Source of the DNA: Flavonifractor sp. An92
Lineage (GTDB): Bacteria > Bacillota > Clostridia > Oscillospirales > Oscillospiraceae
Assembly (NCBI RefSeq): GCF_002159175.1
Contig: NZ_NFGZ01000029.1
Span: 1 to 37,995, forward strand
DNA length: 37,995 bases
Direction of reading: 5' to 3'
The notes below the pieces were generated by a model. It was given only the letters and a program-made list of their open reading frames with translations, did not search any database and was not told where the DNA came from. Of this stretch, positions 7,608-15,021 are shown in pieces; the first letter of the stretch is position 1, and each line of letters opens with the position of its first letter. The position numbers and the translations under genes are program-made.

Positions 7608-8408
7608 TTAACCCTTGGACTTCATGTCGCCGTAGTGGCTGTACATGGGGGAGGGCATTCCGAAGCCGCCGGCCACGGGGAGAGCCTCGCCGGTGACGAA
7701 GGAGGAGAGGGGGCTGGCCAGATACAGGCAGGCGTCGGCGATGTCGCCGGGCTGACCGGCTCGGCCCATGGGCACGGTTTTCAGGAAGGTGTCCAAAAAC
7801 TCCTGGGACATGTTGTCCATGGCGGCGTCGGTGGCGATGAAGCCGGGGAGGATGCAGTTGCAGCGCACGCCGGCGTGGGCGTACTGGGTGGCGATGTTCT
7901 GGGAGAGGAAGATGATGGAGGCCTTGGCCACACCGTAGGAGATGCGGTACATATCGGGGTACTTGCCGCCCACCGAGGCGATGTTGACGATGGAGCCGCC
8001 GCCGGTCTTGACCATGGAGGCCACGGCGGCGCGGCAGGTGTCGTAGACGCTGCGGAGGTTGTCGTTGACGATGGCGAGGAAGTCCTCGGCGTCGGTGTGG
8101 AGGAGATCGAAGTCCTTCCGCACGTCGGTGGCGCCGTAATTGTTGACCAGAATGTCGATGCGGCCCTCCTTGGCCACGACCTCCTCCACGCAGGTGCGGA
8201 AGGTCTCGGGCTTGGAGGCGTCGAAGTAGCACACGGCGGCCTGACCGCCGGCGGCGGCGATCTCCTCGGCCAGGGCCTGTCCGGCCTCCAGGCGGCGGAC
8301 GGCGAGATAAACTTTGGCCCCCTCCTGGGCCAGGCGCACGGCACAGGCCTTGCCGATACCGCGGGTGGAGGAGGTGACCACGGCGATTTTATCGGTGAGC
8401 AGAGACAT
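7608..8408 (-). CDS. Short-chain dehydrogenase, probable 7-alpha-hydroxysteroid dehydrogenase
   Basis: A 266-residue classical SDR. The cofactor loop is TSSTRGIG (12-19) in place of the usual TGxxxGIG. Arg38 and Arg39 after the second strand favour NADP(H). The structural NNYG is at 89-92, and the catalytic set is Asn117, Ser145, Tyr158 and Lys162. Several stretches, namely VTSSTRGIG, VYLAVRRLEAG, GRIDILVNNYG, GGSIVNI, and the C-terminal LPGFIATDAAM and VAGGFG, closely resemble what I recall of clostridial bile-acid 7-alpha-hydroxysteroid dehydrogenases rather than FabG. The predicted reaction is reversible oxidation of the 7-alpha hydroxyl of cholate or chenodeoxycholate. It is a single-gene unit with no bai genes near. 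SD AAGGA precedes the ATG. SDR identity is certain; the steroid substrate is inferred. Confidence 0.72.
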   Translation of the reverse strand: MSLLTDKIAVVTSSTRGIGKACAVRLAQEGAKVYLAVRRLEAGQALAEEIAAAGGQAAVCYFDASKPETFRTCVEEVVAKEGRIDILVNNYGATDVRKDFDLLHTDAEDFLAIVNDNLRSVYDTCRAAVASMVKTGGGSIVNIASVGGKYPDMYRISYGVAKASIIFLSQNIATQYAHAGVRCNCILPGFIATDAAMDNMSQEFLDTFLKTVPMGRAGQPGDIADACLYLASPLSSFVTGEALPVAGGFGMPSPMYSHYGDMKSKG

Positions 8409-8499
8409 CTTGACTCATCCTTTCTGAAGTGGGGCGGCGGTGGACCGCCGGGATGCTTTCAGCATACACCAAATGAAAACAGAATTCATGTCTAAATTG

Positions 8500-8514
8500 T
8501 AAACTCTTAGTTTA
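8500..8514. promoter_or_regulatory. Palindromic operator-like site in the HSDH-trpS intergenic region
   Basis: TAAACT-CTT-AGTTTA is a perfect inverted repeat. The symmetry extends to TTGTAAACT/AGTTTAAAA with one mismatch per arm pair. It lies about 90 bases upstream of the HSDH-like start and about 45 bases upstream of the trpS promoter -35, in an AT-rich pocket. A dimeric regulator site controlling the dehydrogenase is plausible; the regulator is unknown. Confidence 0.5.
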
Positions 8515-8556
8515 AAAATGTAAAATGCGGGACAGGCTGAAATTGGCCGGGAAGGA

Positions 8557-8585
8557 TTGTAAAGAAAATAAGAGTGTGGTATACT
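8557..8585 (+). promoter_or_regulatory. Sigma-A promoter for the trpS operon
   Basis: TTGTAA (8557-8562), a 17-base spacer and TATACT (8580-8585), with TGG directly before the -10 (extended -10). Only about 40 bases separate the -10 from the trpS ATG, so there is no room for a T-box leader. Confidence 0.8.
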
Positions 8586-8624
8586 GGCTTGGTATGGAAA
8601 ACGACACACAGAGGTGTTTCAGAC

Positions 8625-9626
8625 ATGGAAAACGAGAAAAAAGTCATGCTTTCGGGCATCCAGCCCAGCGGCGACCTGCACCTGGGCAACTATCTGGGCG
8701 CCATCCGCAACTGGGGCGCCCGGGCGGAGGAATTTGACTGCTATTATTTCATGGCGGATATGCACACCATCACGGTGCGGCAGAACCCCGCCGACCTGCG
8801 CCGGCGCACGCTGGAGCAGCTGGCCCAGTACATCGCCTGCGGCCTGGACCCGGAGAAGAACACCCTCTTCATCCAGTCCCACGTCCACCAGCACGCCGAG
8901 CTGGGCTGGGTGCTCAACTGCTACACCATGTTCGGCGAGCTCTCCCGCATGACCCAGTTCAAGGACAAGTCCGCCAAGCACAAGGACAACATCAACGGCG
9001 GCCTCTTCACCTATCCGGCCCTGATGGCGGCGGACATCCTCCTCTATCAGCCCGACTACGTGCCGGTGGGCGAGGACCAGAAGCAGCACGTGGAGCTGAC
9101 CCGGAACATCGTCCAGCGCTTCAACGGTATCTACGGCGACGTGTTCAAGATGCCCGAGCCCTACATCCCCAAGGCGGGCGCCCGGGTGATGGGCCTGAGC
9201 GACCCCACCGGCAAGATGAGCAAGTCCGCCCCCGAGGGCTGCGTGTTCCTGATGGAGAAGCCGGAGGACATCATGCGCAAGTTCAAGCGGGCGGTCACCG
9301 ACTGCGACACCGAGCACTGCGTGCGCTATGACCGGGAGAACAAGCCGGGCGTTGCCAACCTCATGCAGATCTACTCCGCTGTCACCGGCAAGAGCTATGA
9401 GGAGATCGAGCAGGAGTTTGACGGCAAGGGCTACGGCGTCTTCAAACCCGCCGTGGGCGAGGCCGTGGTGGAGACCCTGCGTCCCATCCGGGAGGAGGCC
9501 CAGCGCATCCTGGCGGACAAGGCCTATCTGGAGAGCGTGTACCGCGCCGGCGCAGAAAAGGCCTCCTATGTGGCCAACAAGACCCTGCGCAAAGTCTATA
9601 AAAAGGTGGGCTTCGTGGCCCGCTGA
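8625..9626 (+). CDS. trpS: Tryptophanyl-tRNA synthetase
   Basis: A 333-residue class I aminoacyl-tRNA synthetase that charges tRNA-Trp using ATP. The HIGH motif appears as HLGN (residues 19-22, in PSGDLHLGNYLGA) and the KMSKS loop is at 197-201. The length is typical for bacterial TrpRS. The ATG at 8625 has AGAGGTG upstream at good spacing; an in-frame ATG at 8574 lies upstream of the -10 and is not used. It is the first gene of a four-gene unit with cell-surface polymer genes, with 38 bases to the next start. Unlike many Firmicutes trpS genes, no T-box can fit between the promoter and the start. Confidence 0.96.
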   Translation: MENEKKVMLSGIQPSGDLHLGNYLGAIRNWGARAEEFDCYYFMADMHTITVRQNPADLRRRTLEQLAQYIACGLDPEKNTLFIQSHVHQHAELGWVLNCYTMFGELSRMTQFKDKSAKHKDNINGGLFTYPALMAADILLYQPDYVPVGEDQKQHVELTRNIVQRFNGIYGDVFKMPEPYIPKAGARVMGLSDPTGKMSKSAPEGCVFLMEKPEDIMRKFKRAVTDCDTEHCVRYDRENKPGVANLMQIYSAVTGKSYEEIEQEFDGKGYGVFKPAVGEAVVETLRPIREEAQRILADKAYLESVYRAGAEKASYVANKTLRKVYKKVGFVAR

Positions 9627-9664
9627 GGCCCGCTCCCGCCGGAGCAAAAGGAGAAACCGTTCTC

Positions 9665-10795
9665 ATGTCTATGACGATCGAGAGCATCGGCCTGGTGGCC
9701 GGTGCGCTGGTGGCCGCCCTGCTGGTGGCCCTCATCACCACCCCCATCGTGAAGAACCTGGCCCAGAAGTGGGGGGCGGTGGACGTGCCCAAGGACGGCC
9801 GGCGTATGCACGACCACCCCATCCCCCGGATGGGCGGTCTGGCCATCTTCCTGGGTTTCCTGCTCAGCGTGATCTTGTTCCTGCCCTTTTTGAGCGGGGA
9901 CGGGATCAGCCTCCAGATCCGCGGCATGCTGCTGGGCGCGGTCATCATCGTGGTGCTGGGCATCCTGGATGACATCTACGCCCTGCCCGCCCTGCCCAAG
10001 CTGATCGTGCAGATCGTGGCGGCCGTGATCGCGGTGGGGTCGGGGAACTTGGTCACCGTCATCTCCAACCCCAACGTCTTTTCCAGCGAGCTGTACTGGG
10101 AGCTGGGCTGGCTCTCTTACCCGGTGACCGTGGTGTGGATCGTGGGTGTGACCAACGCGGTCAACCTCATCGACGGCCTGGACGGCCTGGCCTGCGGCGT
10201 GTCCACCATCAGCTCCATGACCATGTTAGTGATTGCCCTGGCCATGGCCGAGCCGGAGGTGGCGGTGCTGATGGCCGCCCTGGCGGGTGCGTGCCTGGGG
10301 TTCCTCCCGTACAACATGAACCCGGCCAAGATCTTCATGGGGGACACCGGCTCCACCTTCCTGGGCTATGTGCTGGGCGTGGTGTCCATCCAGGGTTTGT
10401 TTAAGTACTACATGCTCATCTCCTTCGTGGTGCCCTTCCTGCTGCTGGGCCTGCCCATCTTTGACACCTGCTTTGCCTTCATCCGGCGAATCGCCCACGG
10501 GCAGAGCCCCATGCACGCCGACCGCAGCCACATCCACCACCGGCTCATCGACATGGGCCTGAGCCAGAAGCAGGCGGTGGCGGTGCTGTATATCATCTCG
10601 GCCATTCTGGGCCTGTCCGCCGTGGTGCTCACCACCCTGAGCCCGGTGCGGGCCATGCTGCTGCTCTTCGCGCTGTGCGTGACGGGCGGCGTGTCGGTGC
10701 GCATCTTCCTGCACAACAACAGCGGCCAGAACCACCACGACCAGCCGGCCAAGCCGGCGGAGAACGACGAGAACAAAGGAGACAAAGAATCATGA
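9665..10795 (+). CDS. tagO: Undecaprenyl-phosphate GlcNAc-1-phosphate transferase (TagO/WecA)
   Basis: A 376-residue multi-pass membrane enzyme of the MraY/WecA/TagO family that transfers GlcNAc-1-phosphate from UDP-GlcNAc to undecaprenyl phosphate, starting teichoic-acid-like or other surface polymers. Family motifs are clear: LDDIYAL (Asp102, Asp103), NLIDGLDGLA near 165-175, the FMGDTGST loop near 225, and HIHH (289-292), the last separating WecA/TagO from MraY. About ten or eleven membrane segments are visible. The charged, Asn- and His-rich tail after the last segment is cytoplasmic. SD AAAGGAG lies somewhat far from the first ATG, and the ATG two codons later is an alternative. It overlaps wecB by four bases (ATGA). 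Confidence 0.93.
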   Translation: MSMTIESIGLVAGALVAALLVALITTPIVKNLAQKWGAVDVPKDGRRMHDHPIPRMGGLAIFLGFLLSVILFLPFLSGDGISLQIRGMLLGAVIIVVLGILDDIYALPALPKLIVQIVAAVIAVGSGNLVTVISNPNVFSSELYWELGWLSYPVTVVWIVGVTNAVNLIDGLDGLACGVSTISSMTMLVIALAMAEPEVAVLMAALAGACLGFLPYNMNPAKIFMGDTGSTFLGYVLGVVSIQGLFKYYMLISFVVPFLLLGLPIFDTCFAFIRRIAHGQSPMHADRSHIHHRLIDMGLSQKQAVAVLYIISAILGLSAVVLTTLSPVRAMLLLFALCVTGGVSVRIFLHNNSGQNHHDQPAKPAENDENKGDKES

Positions 10796-11934
10796 GCATC
10801 CGCGTCATGACCGTGTTCGGCACCCGCCCGGAGGCCATCAAGATGGCCCCCCTGGTGCAGGAGCTGGACAGCCGCCCTGATATTGAATCCATCTGCTGCG
10901 TCACCGCCCAGCACCGGGAGATGCTGGACTCGGTGCTGCACATTTTCGGGATCACCCCGGATTATGACCTGAACATCATGGAGCCCCGGCAGACCTTGTC
11001 CACCATCACCAGCAAGTGCCTGCTGGGCATGGAGGAGGTGCTGGAGAAGGCCAAGCCCGACCTGATCCTGGTCCACGGCGACACCTCCACCACCTTCGCC
11101 GGTGCGCTGGCGGCCTTCTACCACCAGATCAAGGTGGGCCACGTGGAGGCGGGCCTGCGCACCTGGGACAAGTACTCCCCCTGGCCGGAGGAGATGAACC
11201 GGCGCATGGTGGGGGACATCGCGGACCTTCACTTCGCCCCCACCGAGGCCAACCGCGCCAATCTGGCCCGGGAGGACATCCAGGACGGCGTGTTCGTCAC
11301 CGGCAACACCGTCATCGACGCCCTCAAGACCACCGTGCGGGACGACTTCACCTTCCACACCGAGCTTCTCAATCAGCTGGACTATGGGAAAAAGGTGGTC
11401 CTGGTCACCTGCCACCGCCGGGAGAACTACGGCGAGCCCATGGCCCACATCATGACCGCCCTGCGCCGGGTGGCCGAGACCTATGAGGACGTGGAGCTGG
11501 TGTACCCGGTGCACCTCTCGCCCGTGGTGCGGGAGGCGGCGGGGAAGTACCTCTCCGGCCACGACCGCATCCACCTCATCGACCCCCTGGACGCCCAGGA
11601 GATGCACAACCTGATGGCCCGGTCCTACCTGGTGATGACCGACTCGGGCGGACTCCAGGAGGAGGCCCCCGCCCTGGGCAAGCCGGTGCTTGTCCTGCGC
11701 CGGGAGACCGAGCGGCCCGAGGCCGTCACCGCCGGCACCGTGAAGATCGCCGGCACCGACACCGACACCATTTTCGCCATGGCCAGCGAGCTCCTCACTG
11801 ACGAGGGGGCCTACCGGGCCATGGCCCACGCGGTGAACCCCTACGGCGACGGCCACGCCTGCCGGCGCATTGCCGACGCCATCGAGTGGCAGTTCGGCCT
11901 GCGGCCGGAGCGCCCGGAGGAATTCAAGGCCTGA
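10792..11934 (+). CDS. wecB: UDP-N-acetylglucosamine 2-epimerase (non-hydrolysing)
   Basis: A 380-residue cytoplasmic enzyme of the WecB/MnaA family interconverting UDP-GlcNAc and UDP-ManNAc. Signatures: VFGTRPEAIKMAPL at the N-terminus, VHGDTSTTFAGALAAF near 95-110, GHVEAGLRTWDKYSPWPEE near 115-135, and TDSGGLQEEAPALGKPVL near 280-300. The start ATG overlaps the tagO stop (ATGA), so the two are translationally coupled. Together they would supply the lipid-linked GlcNAc and the ManNAc donor used for the teichoic-acid linkage unit. No tagA-like ManNAc transferase is in the window, so the pathway must be completed elsewhere. Confidence 0.95.
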   Translation: MSIRVMTVFGTRPEAIKMAPLVQELDSRPDIESICCVTAQHREMLDSVLHIFGITPDYDLNIMEPRQTLSTITSKCLLGMEEVLEKAKPDLILVHGDTSTTFAGALAAFYHQIKVGHVEAGLRTWDKYSPWPEEMNRRMVGDIADLHFAPTEANRANLAREDIQDGVFVTGNTVIDALKTTVRDDFTFHTELLNQLDYGKKVVLVTCHRRENYGEPMAHIMTALRRVAETYEDVELVYPVHLSPVVREAAGKYLSGHDRIHLIDPLDAQEMHNLMARSYLVMTDSGGLQEEAPALGKPVLVLRRETERPEAVTAGTVKIAGTDTDTIFAMASELLTDEGAYRAMAHAVNPYGDGHACRRIADAIEWQFGLRPERPEEFKA

Positions 11935-11955
11935 TCCGAGAAAGGAGGGCAGGGC

Positions 11956-12750
11956 GTGGAGCGAAGAAGCCGTAATATCCTGGTGGTGCTCATCGTGCTG
12001 GTGATCGCCGTGGCGGTGTTCTCCAGCTTTGGCGTGGAGCTGTACGCCGGCGGGATCCCGGAGATCTCCCTGCCCACCCTCTCGCCCAGCGAGGGCCCGG
12101 ACGACAGCGGCCAGAGCGGCGAGGACGCCGGCGGCGCGGTGCGGGTGGCGGTGACGCCGGAGACGGTCCAGAGCGTCATCGCCGCGCTGGAGCGGCCGGA
12201 GAGCTACACCCGGGAGATCACCGTGACCTACTCCGCCAGCGGCAGCGTGGCGCGGTCCCACCAGTGGGTGGACGGCGGCTGGACCCGGGCGGAGACCCAG
12301 CTCCCCGGCGGGCAGCTGCGCTGCACGCTGGCGGGGGAGGGGACCCTCTACTACTGGTACAGCGGCAGCCGGACCTGGTACATCGCCCCCCTCTCGGAGG
12401 AGAGCGCCGAGGTGGAGACGGTCCAGATCCCCACCTATGAGGACGTGCTGGACGCCCCGGTGGAGGCCATCACCCAGGCCGAGTACGGCGAGCGGGACGG
12501 CGTGAGCTGCATCTTCGTGGCGGTGGCCGACGAAGGCCTGGACGGGGAGACCCGCTACTGGGTGGACGACCACAGTGGGCTGCTCATCGCCGCCGAGCGG
12601 GAGCTCAACGGCGAGACGGTGCTCACCATGACGGCCACCGCCGCCGAGCAGCCGGCTCCGGCGGGGACCGAATTCGCCCTGCCGGACGGGACGGTGCTCC
12701 ACACCGTCCAGGGCGGCGAGACGGCGGTCAGTCCAGTCCCATCAGAATGA
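11956..12750 (+). CDS. Membrane-anchored secreted protein, LolA/GerS-like
   Basis: A 264-residue protein with a basic start, one hydrophobic segment (about residues 8-26), a Ser/Gly/Asp-rich linker (to about 60) and an extracellular beta-rich domain. The domain shows alternating strands such as YTREITVTYSASG, GTLYYWYSGSRTWYI and TRYWVDDHSGLLIAAERELNG, ending in an EFALPDGTVLH element. That pattern suggests the LolA-like fold of lipoprotein carriers and of the germination lipoprotein GerS; this is inference from pattern, not a recognised match. There is no lipobox. The start is GTG at 11956 with AAAGGAGGG upstream. It ends the trpS-tagO-wecB unit and its last 23 bases overlap the convergent small gene at 12728. 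Confidence 0.75.
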   Translation: MERRSRNILVVLIVLVIAVAVFSSFGVELYAGGIPEISLPTLSPSEGPDDSGQSGEDAGGAVRVAVTPETVQSVIAALERPESYTREITVTYSASGSVARSHQWVDGGWTRAETQLPGGQLRCTLAGEGTLYYWYSGSRTWYIAPLSEESAEVETVQIPTYEDVLDAPVEAITQAEYGERDGVSCIFVAVADEGLDGETRYWVDDHSGLLIAAERELNGETVLTMTATAAEQPAPAGTEFALPDGTVLHTVQGGETAVSPVPSE

Positions 12751-12937
12751 CCAGCCCCAGGGTGAGGAGGAGCTCCGTCTCGTCCTCCTCCAGGGCCAAC
12801 AGCAGCAGGAGGACCAGCAGCAGCAGGTCCTCCGTCTGTCCCTCGTCGGGCAGGAGGGCGCGCAGCCACCGGCCCAGCCCGCCGGAAGGCGGACGGGGCG
12901 GCTCCGGCGGGGGAGGGGTTATGTAGCGGTTATACAT
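12728..12937 (-). CDS. Small protein with proline-rich start and leucine-rich tail
   Basis: A 69-residue protein of unknown function. It has a YNRYITPPPPEPP start, a short basic linker (GLGRWLRALL) and a very Leu-rich C-terminal half split by acidic residues (EDLLLLVLL, then EEDETELLL). Similar small proteins with acidic-interrupted Leu runs occur, from memory, in Oscillospiraceae and other Clostridia, often beside the two genes found upstream here. The start at 12937 is chosen because GAGGAG precedes it; an in-frame GTG at 12955 has no such site. It overlaps the previous gene by eight bases and the convergent gene by 23. Confidence 0.65.
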   Translation of the reverse strand: MYNRYITPPPPEPPRPPSGGLGRWLRALLPDEGQTEDLLLLVLLLLLALEEDETELLLTLGLVILMGLD

Positions 12938-13349
12938 GGGGCTCCTCCTCTCCACCGGGGCGGAAGAGCCCCAGCGCCAGAGCCGCCGCCTTGGAAAGCC
13001 GCACGATGCGCTTGGCCCGCTCCAGCTTCTCCCGTCGCTGGGGGGAGAGGTAGGGGGCCAGCGCGTCCAGCAGGGCCTCCCGGCGGCGGTCGCCGGTGCG
13101 GTAGGCCTGTAAGAGCAGCATGCCCTTCTGGAGAAGCTCCGGGTCCAGATCCCCCAGCAGGTCGCCCGCCTCGCCGGCGGGGGACAGCGGGGCCCCCTGG
13201 TCGGGCTCCGGCGGGGGCGTCTCCTCCGCAGCGCCGTCCCCGGGCGGGTCCTCGCCGCCGCCGCTGAGGGCCCGGGCCATGGACAGGATCTGTCCCATGG
13301 TCTGGGGATCGCCCAGAATGGCGTTGAGTTTGTCCTCCAGCTCGGCCAC
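12930..13349 (-). CDS. Conserved hypothetical protein, second of a three-gene set
   Basis: A 139-residue soluble protein of unknown function. The N-terminal helix (AELEDKLNAILGDPQTMGQI) is followed by an acidic, proline-rich linker (about 30-65) and a basic helical C-terminal half (residues 70-130, with LLQAYRTGDRRREALLDAL and repeated Arg/Lys). The start is GTG with AAAGGAGG seven bases upstream. Proteins beginning with this LNAILGDPQTMGQI-like helix are common hypothetical proteins of Clostridia as I recall, possibly sporulation-linked, but no function is established. Confidence 0.75.
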   Translation of the reverse strand: MAELEDKLNAILGDPQTMGQILSMARALSGGGEDPPGDGAAEETPPPEPDQGAPLSPAGEAGDLLGDLDPELLQKGMLLLQAYRTGDRRREALLDALAPYLSPQRREKLERAKRIVRLSKAAALALGLFRPGGEEEPHV

Positions 13350-13376
13350 GGCGGGGCCTCCTTTCCGACCGGGCGG

Positions 13377-13634
13377 TCAGCGCCCGGATGAGTCCTTTTG
13401 CCCCCTCAGGAGGGACTGAAACAGCGCCTGCAGCGGGGCGGTGTCCCCGCGCTCGGCGGCCTCGGCCACCTTCTGCAGATCGTCGCCGGGCTGCTGGCGG
13501 AGCTGCTGGGCCAGTTCCTGGGCCTTGGGGGAGCGGAGGAGGGCCTCCAGCGCCCCCCGGTCCTCCATCAGACGTCTGGCCTGGAGCAGCGAGGACGATA
13601 CGCCCTTGGGGGCGCCTTGTCTGGGATCGGTCAT
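13377..13634 (-). CDS. Small hypothetical protein, first of a three-gene set
   Basis: An 85-residue, mostly helical, Gln- and Leu-rich protein (segment AQELAQQLRQQPGDDLQKVA, then GDTAPLQALFQSLL). The start at 13634 is supported by GGAGGG about eight bases upstream; the in-frame ATG at 13649 has no ribosome site. Its C-terminal half resembles the general pattern of the downstream 139-residue protein's family (a repeated helix with a GD turn), so the two may be distantly related. Function unknown. It is transcribed divergently from the phosphoesterase gene. Confidence 0.65.
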   Translation of the reverse strand: MTDPRQGAPKGVSSSLLQARRLMEDRGALEALLRSPKAQELAQQLRQQPGDDLQKVAEAAERGDTAPLQALFQSLLRGQKDSSGR

Positions 13635-13736
13635 GGGATCTCCCTCCATCCATCGAGATGAGCGGCACAGGACGCGCGCCTGCGCGGACGCTGTGCCTTA
13701 CCACAGTATATGCCCCGCGGGGCGAAAGGTGATTTG

Positions 13737-14213
13737 ATGATGAAAGTTCTGGTCTTTTCCGATTCTCACGGCAACACCCACTACATGGAAGAGGCGGTGC
13801 AGCGCGACAAACCGGATCTGGTGCTCCACCTGGGGGACGTGAATTCCGACGCCCGGGCGCTCCAGGCGAAATTTCCGGACCTGCCCATGGAGTGGGTGTG
13901 CGGCAACTGCGACGGCCTGCGGCGGGACCTGGAGAAGGAGAAGCTGATCCTCCTGGAGGGACACCGGGTCCTGATGATGCACGGCCACACCCGGGACGTG
14001 AAATTCGGCCTCACCGCGGCGGTGCTGGCCGCCCGGGAGCAGCGGGCCGAGGTGCTGCTCTTCGGCCACACCCACGACGCCCTGTGCGAGTACGAGGCGG
14101 GGCTGTGGGTCATGAACCCGGGCACCGTCCGCGGCGGCTGGGAGGGCGCCAGCTACGGCGTCATCTCCATCGAGGGCAAGAACGTGGTTTGCTACACGCT
14201 GCGCCTGAAATAA
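13737..14213 (+). CDS. YfcE-type metallophosphoesterase
   Basis: A 158-residue calcineurin-like phosphoesterase of the YfcE/MJ0936 family. The di-metal site motifs are all present in order: SDSHGN (DxH) near residue 9, HLGD near 34, GNCD near 60, MHGH near 81, and GHTHDA near 110. It likely hydrolyses phosphodiesters; the physiological substrate is not known for most members. Two consecutive ATG codons occur at 13737 and 13740 after AAAGGTG; either may be used. A perfect 12-base palindrome (GCCCCGCGGGGC, 13712-13723) lies just before the ribosome site. In many Firmicutes this gene follows the ITPase gene rdgB, which is not in this window. Confidence 0.9.
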   Translation: MMKVLVFSDSHGNTHYMEEAVQRDKPDLVLHLGDVNSDARALQAKFPDLPMEWVCGNCDGLRRDLEKEKLILLEGHRVLMMHGHTRDVKFGLTAAVLAAREQRAEVLLFGHTHDALCEYEAGLWVMNPGTVRGGWEGASYGVISIEGKNVVCYTLRLK

Positions 14214-14246
14214 GCCGGAATTTTTTGAGAAAATACCCCGGAACCC

Positions 14247-14275
14247 TTGCCAGAACGGCAAAAATATAGTATGAT
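14247..14275 (+). promoter_or_regulatory. Sigma-A promoter for the TetR gene
   Basis: TTGCCA (14247-14252), a 17-base spacer and TATGAT (14270-14275). The -35 overlaps a small inverted repeat (TTGCC-AGAAC-GGCAA). Confidence 0.75.
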
Positions 14276-14288
14276 AAGGAAGTAAACT

Positions 14289-14309
14289 AGTCATATAAGA
14301 AATAAGACT
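14289..14309. promoter_or_regulatory. Probable operator of the TetR regulator
   Basis: AGTCATAT-AAGAA-ATAAGACT is an inverted repeat with seven of eight positions matching per arm. It starts 14 bases after the -10 hexamer and ends 17 bases before the TetR start codon. The position at the start of the transcript is typical of an autoregulatory TetR operator. Confidence 0.55.
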
Positions 14310-14326
14310 GAGGGTGTGATCAAAGC

Positions 14327-14968
14327 ATGAGCAAAAAGCAGGCACTGACAGAATTCCACCGCGGTTCGATCCTGGCAGCGGCGGAGCGGCTCTTTGCGGC
14401 CAAGGGTACGGAAAAGACGACGATGGACGACATTGCCCGGGAGTCGGAGTACAGTAAGGCCACCCTGTATGTCTATTTCCAGAGCAAGGAAGAGATCGTC
14501 AACGCCATTTTGCTCAGCAGCATGGTGCTGCTGCAGAAGAAGATCCAGGCGGCGGTGGAGCACTACGGCAGCTGGATCCAGGCCTACGACGCGGTGTGCG
14601 ACGCCATCATCCGATTTTATGGCGACAACCCCACCGCCTATGACACCGCCATCTGGGAAGTGCCGGTGAATGTGGAGCCGGACAAGATGGACAAGGGACT
14701 GCGGGATATCCTCCAGGTGGGGGACGCCACCAACGCCATGTTGGCCGACTTCCTGCGCCGCGGCGCGGCGGAGGGCGTGGTGCGCATCGAGCTGTCCCCC
14801 AACGAGACGGTGCTGCTGTTCTGGGCGGCGCTGTCCGGCATGGTGCGCATGGCCGACAGCAAGAACGGCTATATGGGCCGCTCCCTGGGTCTGAGCCGGG
14901 ACGAGTTCCTGCGCCACGGCGCCCGGATGCTGCTGGACGCCATCACCAAGGGCCGCACCGTGGAATAA
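14327..14968 (+). CDS. TetR/AcrR family transcriptional regulator
   Basis: A 213-residue regulator. The N-terminal helix-turn-helix (about residues 13-58) is clear: ILAAAERLFAAKGTEKTTMD, then IARESEYSKATLYVYFQSKEE. The C-terminal ligand domain is all helical with no recognised subfamily. The start ATG at 14327 follows GAGGGTG. It has its own promoter, an operator-like repeat and its own terminator, so it is monocistronic and probably autoregulated. No divergent transporter or enzyme accompanies it, so its other targets cannot be named from context. Confidence 0.9.
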   Translation: MSKKQALTEFHRGSILAAAERLFAAKGTEKTTMDDIARESEYSKATLYVYFQSKEEIVNAILLSSMVLLQKKIQAAVEHYGSWIQAYDAVCDAIIRFYGDNPTAYDTAIWEVPVNVEPDKMDKGLRDILQVGDATNAMLADFLRRGAAEGVVRIELSPNETVLLFWAALSGMVRMADSKNGYMGRSLGLSRDEFLRHGARMLLDAITKGRTVE

Positions 14969-14980
14969 ACTCAAACAAGA

Positions 14981-15014
14981 AAGCCCCCCGGACCATCGGT
15001 CCGGGGGGCTTTTT
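14981..15014. terminator. Bidirectional rho-independent terminator between tetR and clpE
   Basis: AAGCCCCCCGGACC and GGTCCGGGGGGCTT form a perfect 14-base stem with a three-base loop (14981-15012), followed by further T on the plus strand. The reverse strand reads into TTCTTGTTTG, so it can also end the convergent clpE transcript. Confidence 0.9.
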
Positions 15015-15021
15015 GCTGCTG

